Assembly: GCF_019857185.1 (NCBI RefSeq)
Contig: NZ_JAHWXP010000003.1
Coordinates: 124,001 to 188,000 of the forward strand
DNA from: Alteriqipengyuania abyssalis
GTDB taxonomy: Bacteria; Pseudomonadota; Alphaproteobacteria; Sphingomonadales; Sphingomonadaceae
Direction: 5' to 3'
DNA length: 64,000 nt
The stretch's first letter is position 1. Each line of letters starts with the position of its first letter. Below, in pieces: positions 63,015 to 64,000 of the stretch. Position numbers and translations under genes: made by a program. A model generated the notes under the pieces. That model ran no database searches. It was not told the DNA's origin and saw nothing but the letters and a program-made list of their open reading frames with translations.

Positions 63015-64000
63015 TTCCACTGCCCCTGACCCAGCGGACGTTCCCATCCGGGAACCCCTCGCGCGCGGCGGGTCAGGACGTCGAGGCAGGCCATCCGCAC
63101 CGCCACGCCCATCTCCACCTGCCGGGTGATGATCGACCGGTCGAGCATGTCGGCCACGTCGCTGTCGATTTCCACCCCGCGATTCATCGGGCCGGGATGC
63201 ATCACCAGCGCATCGGGTGCTGCGCGGCGCAGGCGCTCCTGCGTCAATCCGTAAAGGTGGTGGTATTCGCGGGTCGAGGGGATGAACTGCCCGCTCATCC
63301 GCTCCGCCTGAAGACGCAGCATCATCACGACATCCGCCCCTTCCAGCGCGGCATCGAAATCGACGAAGGGCTTCGCGCCCATCATCTCGATCCCCGCCGG
63401 CATCAGCGCGGGCGGCGCACACACGCGCACGCTTGCGCCGAGTGCCTGCAGGCACAGGATGTTGGACCGCGCCACGCGGCTATGCGCGATGTCGCCGCAG
63501 ATCGTCACCACGAGCCCGGTAAAGTCGTCCGCACCCTCGCCCCGCTCGTCCAGCGCATGGCGCAGCGCCAGCGCATCGAGCAGCGCCTGCGTGGGATGTT
63601 CGTGGCTGCCGTCGCCGGCGTTCAATACGGGGCAATCGACCTTGCCATCGATCAGATCGACTGCGCCGCTCGACGCGTGCCGGATGACGATCGCGTCGGC
63701 GCGCATCGCGTTGAGCGTGATCGCCGTGTCGAGCAGCGTCTCGCCCTTCTTCACGCTCGACTGCGCGGCATGCATGTTGACCACATCCGCACCCAATCGC
63801 TTGCCCGCAATCTCGAAGCTGAGCAGCGTGCGCGTGCTGTTTTCGAAGAAGGCGTTGATGATCGTCATCCCGGCCAGCAGGTCACAATGCTTGTCCGGCT
63901 GGCGGTTGAACTCGACCCACTGCTCCGCCTCGGCGAGCAGATAGAGGATCTCGTGCCGCTCCAGCTGCGCGATGCCAGTCAGGCTGGGATGCGGGAATGC
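63011..64000 (-). CDS. pyrB: Aspartate carbamoyltransferase catalytic subunit (5' end outside window)
   Basis: Joins carbamoyl phosphate and L-aspartate in pyrimidine synthesis. At least 329 codons lie in the window; the frame is still open at base 64000 with sequence [21 protein letters not shown], so the start lies beyond the right edge. Carbamoyl phosphate site [26 protein letters not shown], and aspartate-side [23 protein letters not shown]. Overlaps pyrC' by four bases. Confidence 0.95.
   Translation of the reverse strand, partial: AFPHPSLTGIAQLERHEILYLLAEAEQWVEFNRQPDKHCDLLAGMTIINAFFENSTRTLLSFEIAGKRLGADVVNMHAAQSSVKKGETLLDTAITLNAMRADAIVIRHASSGAVDLIDGKVDCPVLNAGDGSHEHPTQALLDALALRHALDERGEGADDFTGLVVTICGDIAHSRVARSNILCLQALGASVRVCAPPALMPAGIEMMGAKPFVDFDAALEGADVVMMLRLQAERMSGQFIPSTREYHHLYGLTQERLRRAAPDALVMHPGPMNRGVEIDSDVADMLDRSIITRQVEMGVAVRMACLDVLTRRARGVPGWERPLGQGQWK

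Overview
The window is chromosomal DNA from a high-GC alphaproteobacterium, most likely Sphingomonadales and close to Erythrobacter, Qipengyuania or Altererythrobacter. The basis is the presence of ChpT (the CtrA phosphorelay phosphotransferase), an ATP12-type chaperone, a TIGR02186-TauE/SafE pair, DUF2721/DUF3297/DUF4153 proteins, a type-A RNase P RNA, and REP elements of the CTTCGACAAGCTCAGG type that are frequent in sphingomonads. This placement is inference; no rRNA gene is present. Genes are dense, often overlap by ATGA, GTGA or TGATG, and there is no prophage, insertion sequence or CRISPR array.

Layout. 1-4.2 kb: secreted M16 peptidase, a 101-aa protein with a clear terminator, and an SH3-domain membrane protein. 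4.2-11.8 kb (minus): rpsU, FKBP isomerase, DUF4153, gatC-gatA-small membrane protein-gatB, SGNH hydrolase, trmL. 12.0-15.8 kb (plus): a tight six-gene run crcB-rluA-paiB-HAD-membrane protein-ATP12. 15.8-19.4 kb (minus): a complete Mla-type lipid transporter (permease with fused STAS, ATPase, MCE protein, auxiliary lipoprotein). 19.4-24 kb (plus): valS, mtfA-like peptidase, queE. 24-30.2 kb (minus): HerA ATPase, TIGR02186/TauE pair, and a compact NfrA/NfrB-like glycan pair. 30.3-33.8 kb (plus): nhaA, phosphatase, UDP-sugar dehydrogenase. 33.8-36.5 kb (minus): rnpB, cell-wall amidase, chpT, and an unusual GIY-YIG/JAMM fusion. 36.7-44.1 kb: rluD-like gene, rpoH, SDR, mtgA, cation efflux, polysaccharide deacetylase, and an ECF sigma/anti-sigma/fasciclin set. 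44.2-50.9 kb: clpX, clpP, a second clpP, secreted amidase, trigger factor with a long Lys/Ala tail, tRNA-Leu. 51-58.7 kb: DUF3297, CHAP hydrolase, der, DUF2721, bfr/bfd, DUF418, SPOR/Sel1 protein. 59-64 kb: ParA-like ATPase, RHH-like protein, TPR/SPOR lipoprotein, then a metal-site-less dihydroorotase (pyrC') and pyrB cut by the window end.

Themes. Proteostasis is strongly represented (rpoH, clpX, two clpP, trigger factor, FKBP, an MtfA-like peptidase, an M16 peptidase). So is envelope biology (Mla transport, mtgA, three cell-wall hydrolases or deacetylases, two SPOR proteins, the NfrAB-like pair). Most genes are conserved housekeeping functions. The less ordinary items are the REP-joined GIY-YIG/JAMM fusion, a 43-nt leader element shared by queE and chpT, a 32-bp-stem hairpin between queE and herA, the minimal NfrAB-like pair, the ParA-RHH-SPOR cluster, the SigK/RskA/fasciclin-like module and the tailed trigger factor. 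No intergenic stretch longer than about 300 bases lacks an assigned gene or RNA; the largest plain gap, 58694-58984, is a divergent promoter region in which I see no clear element.
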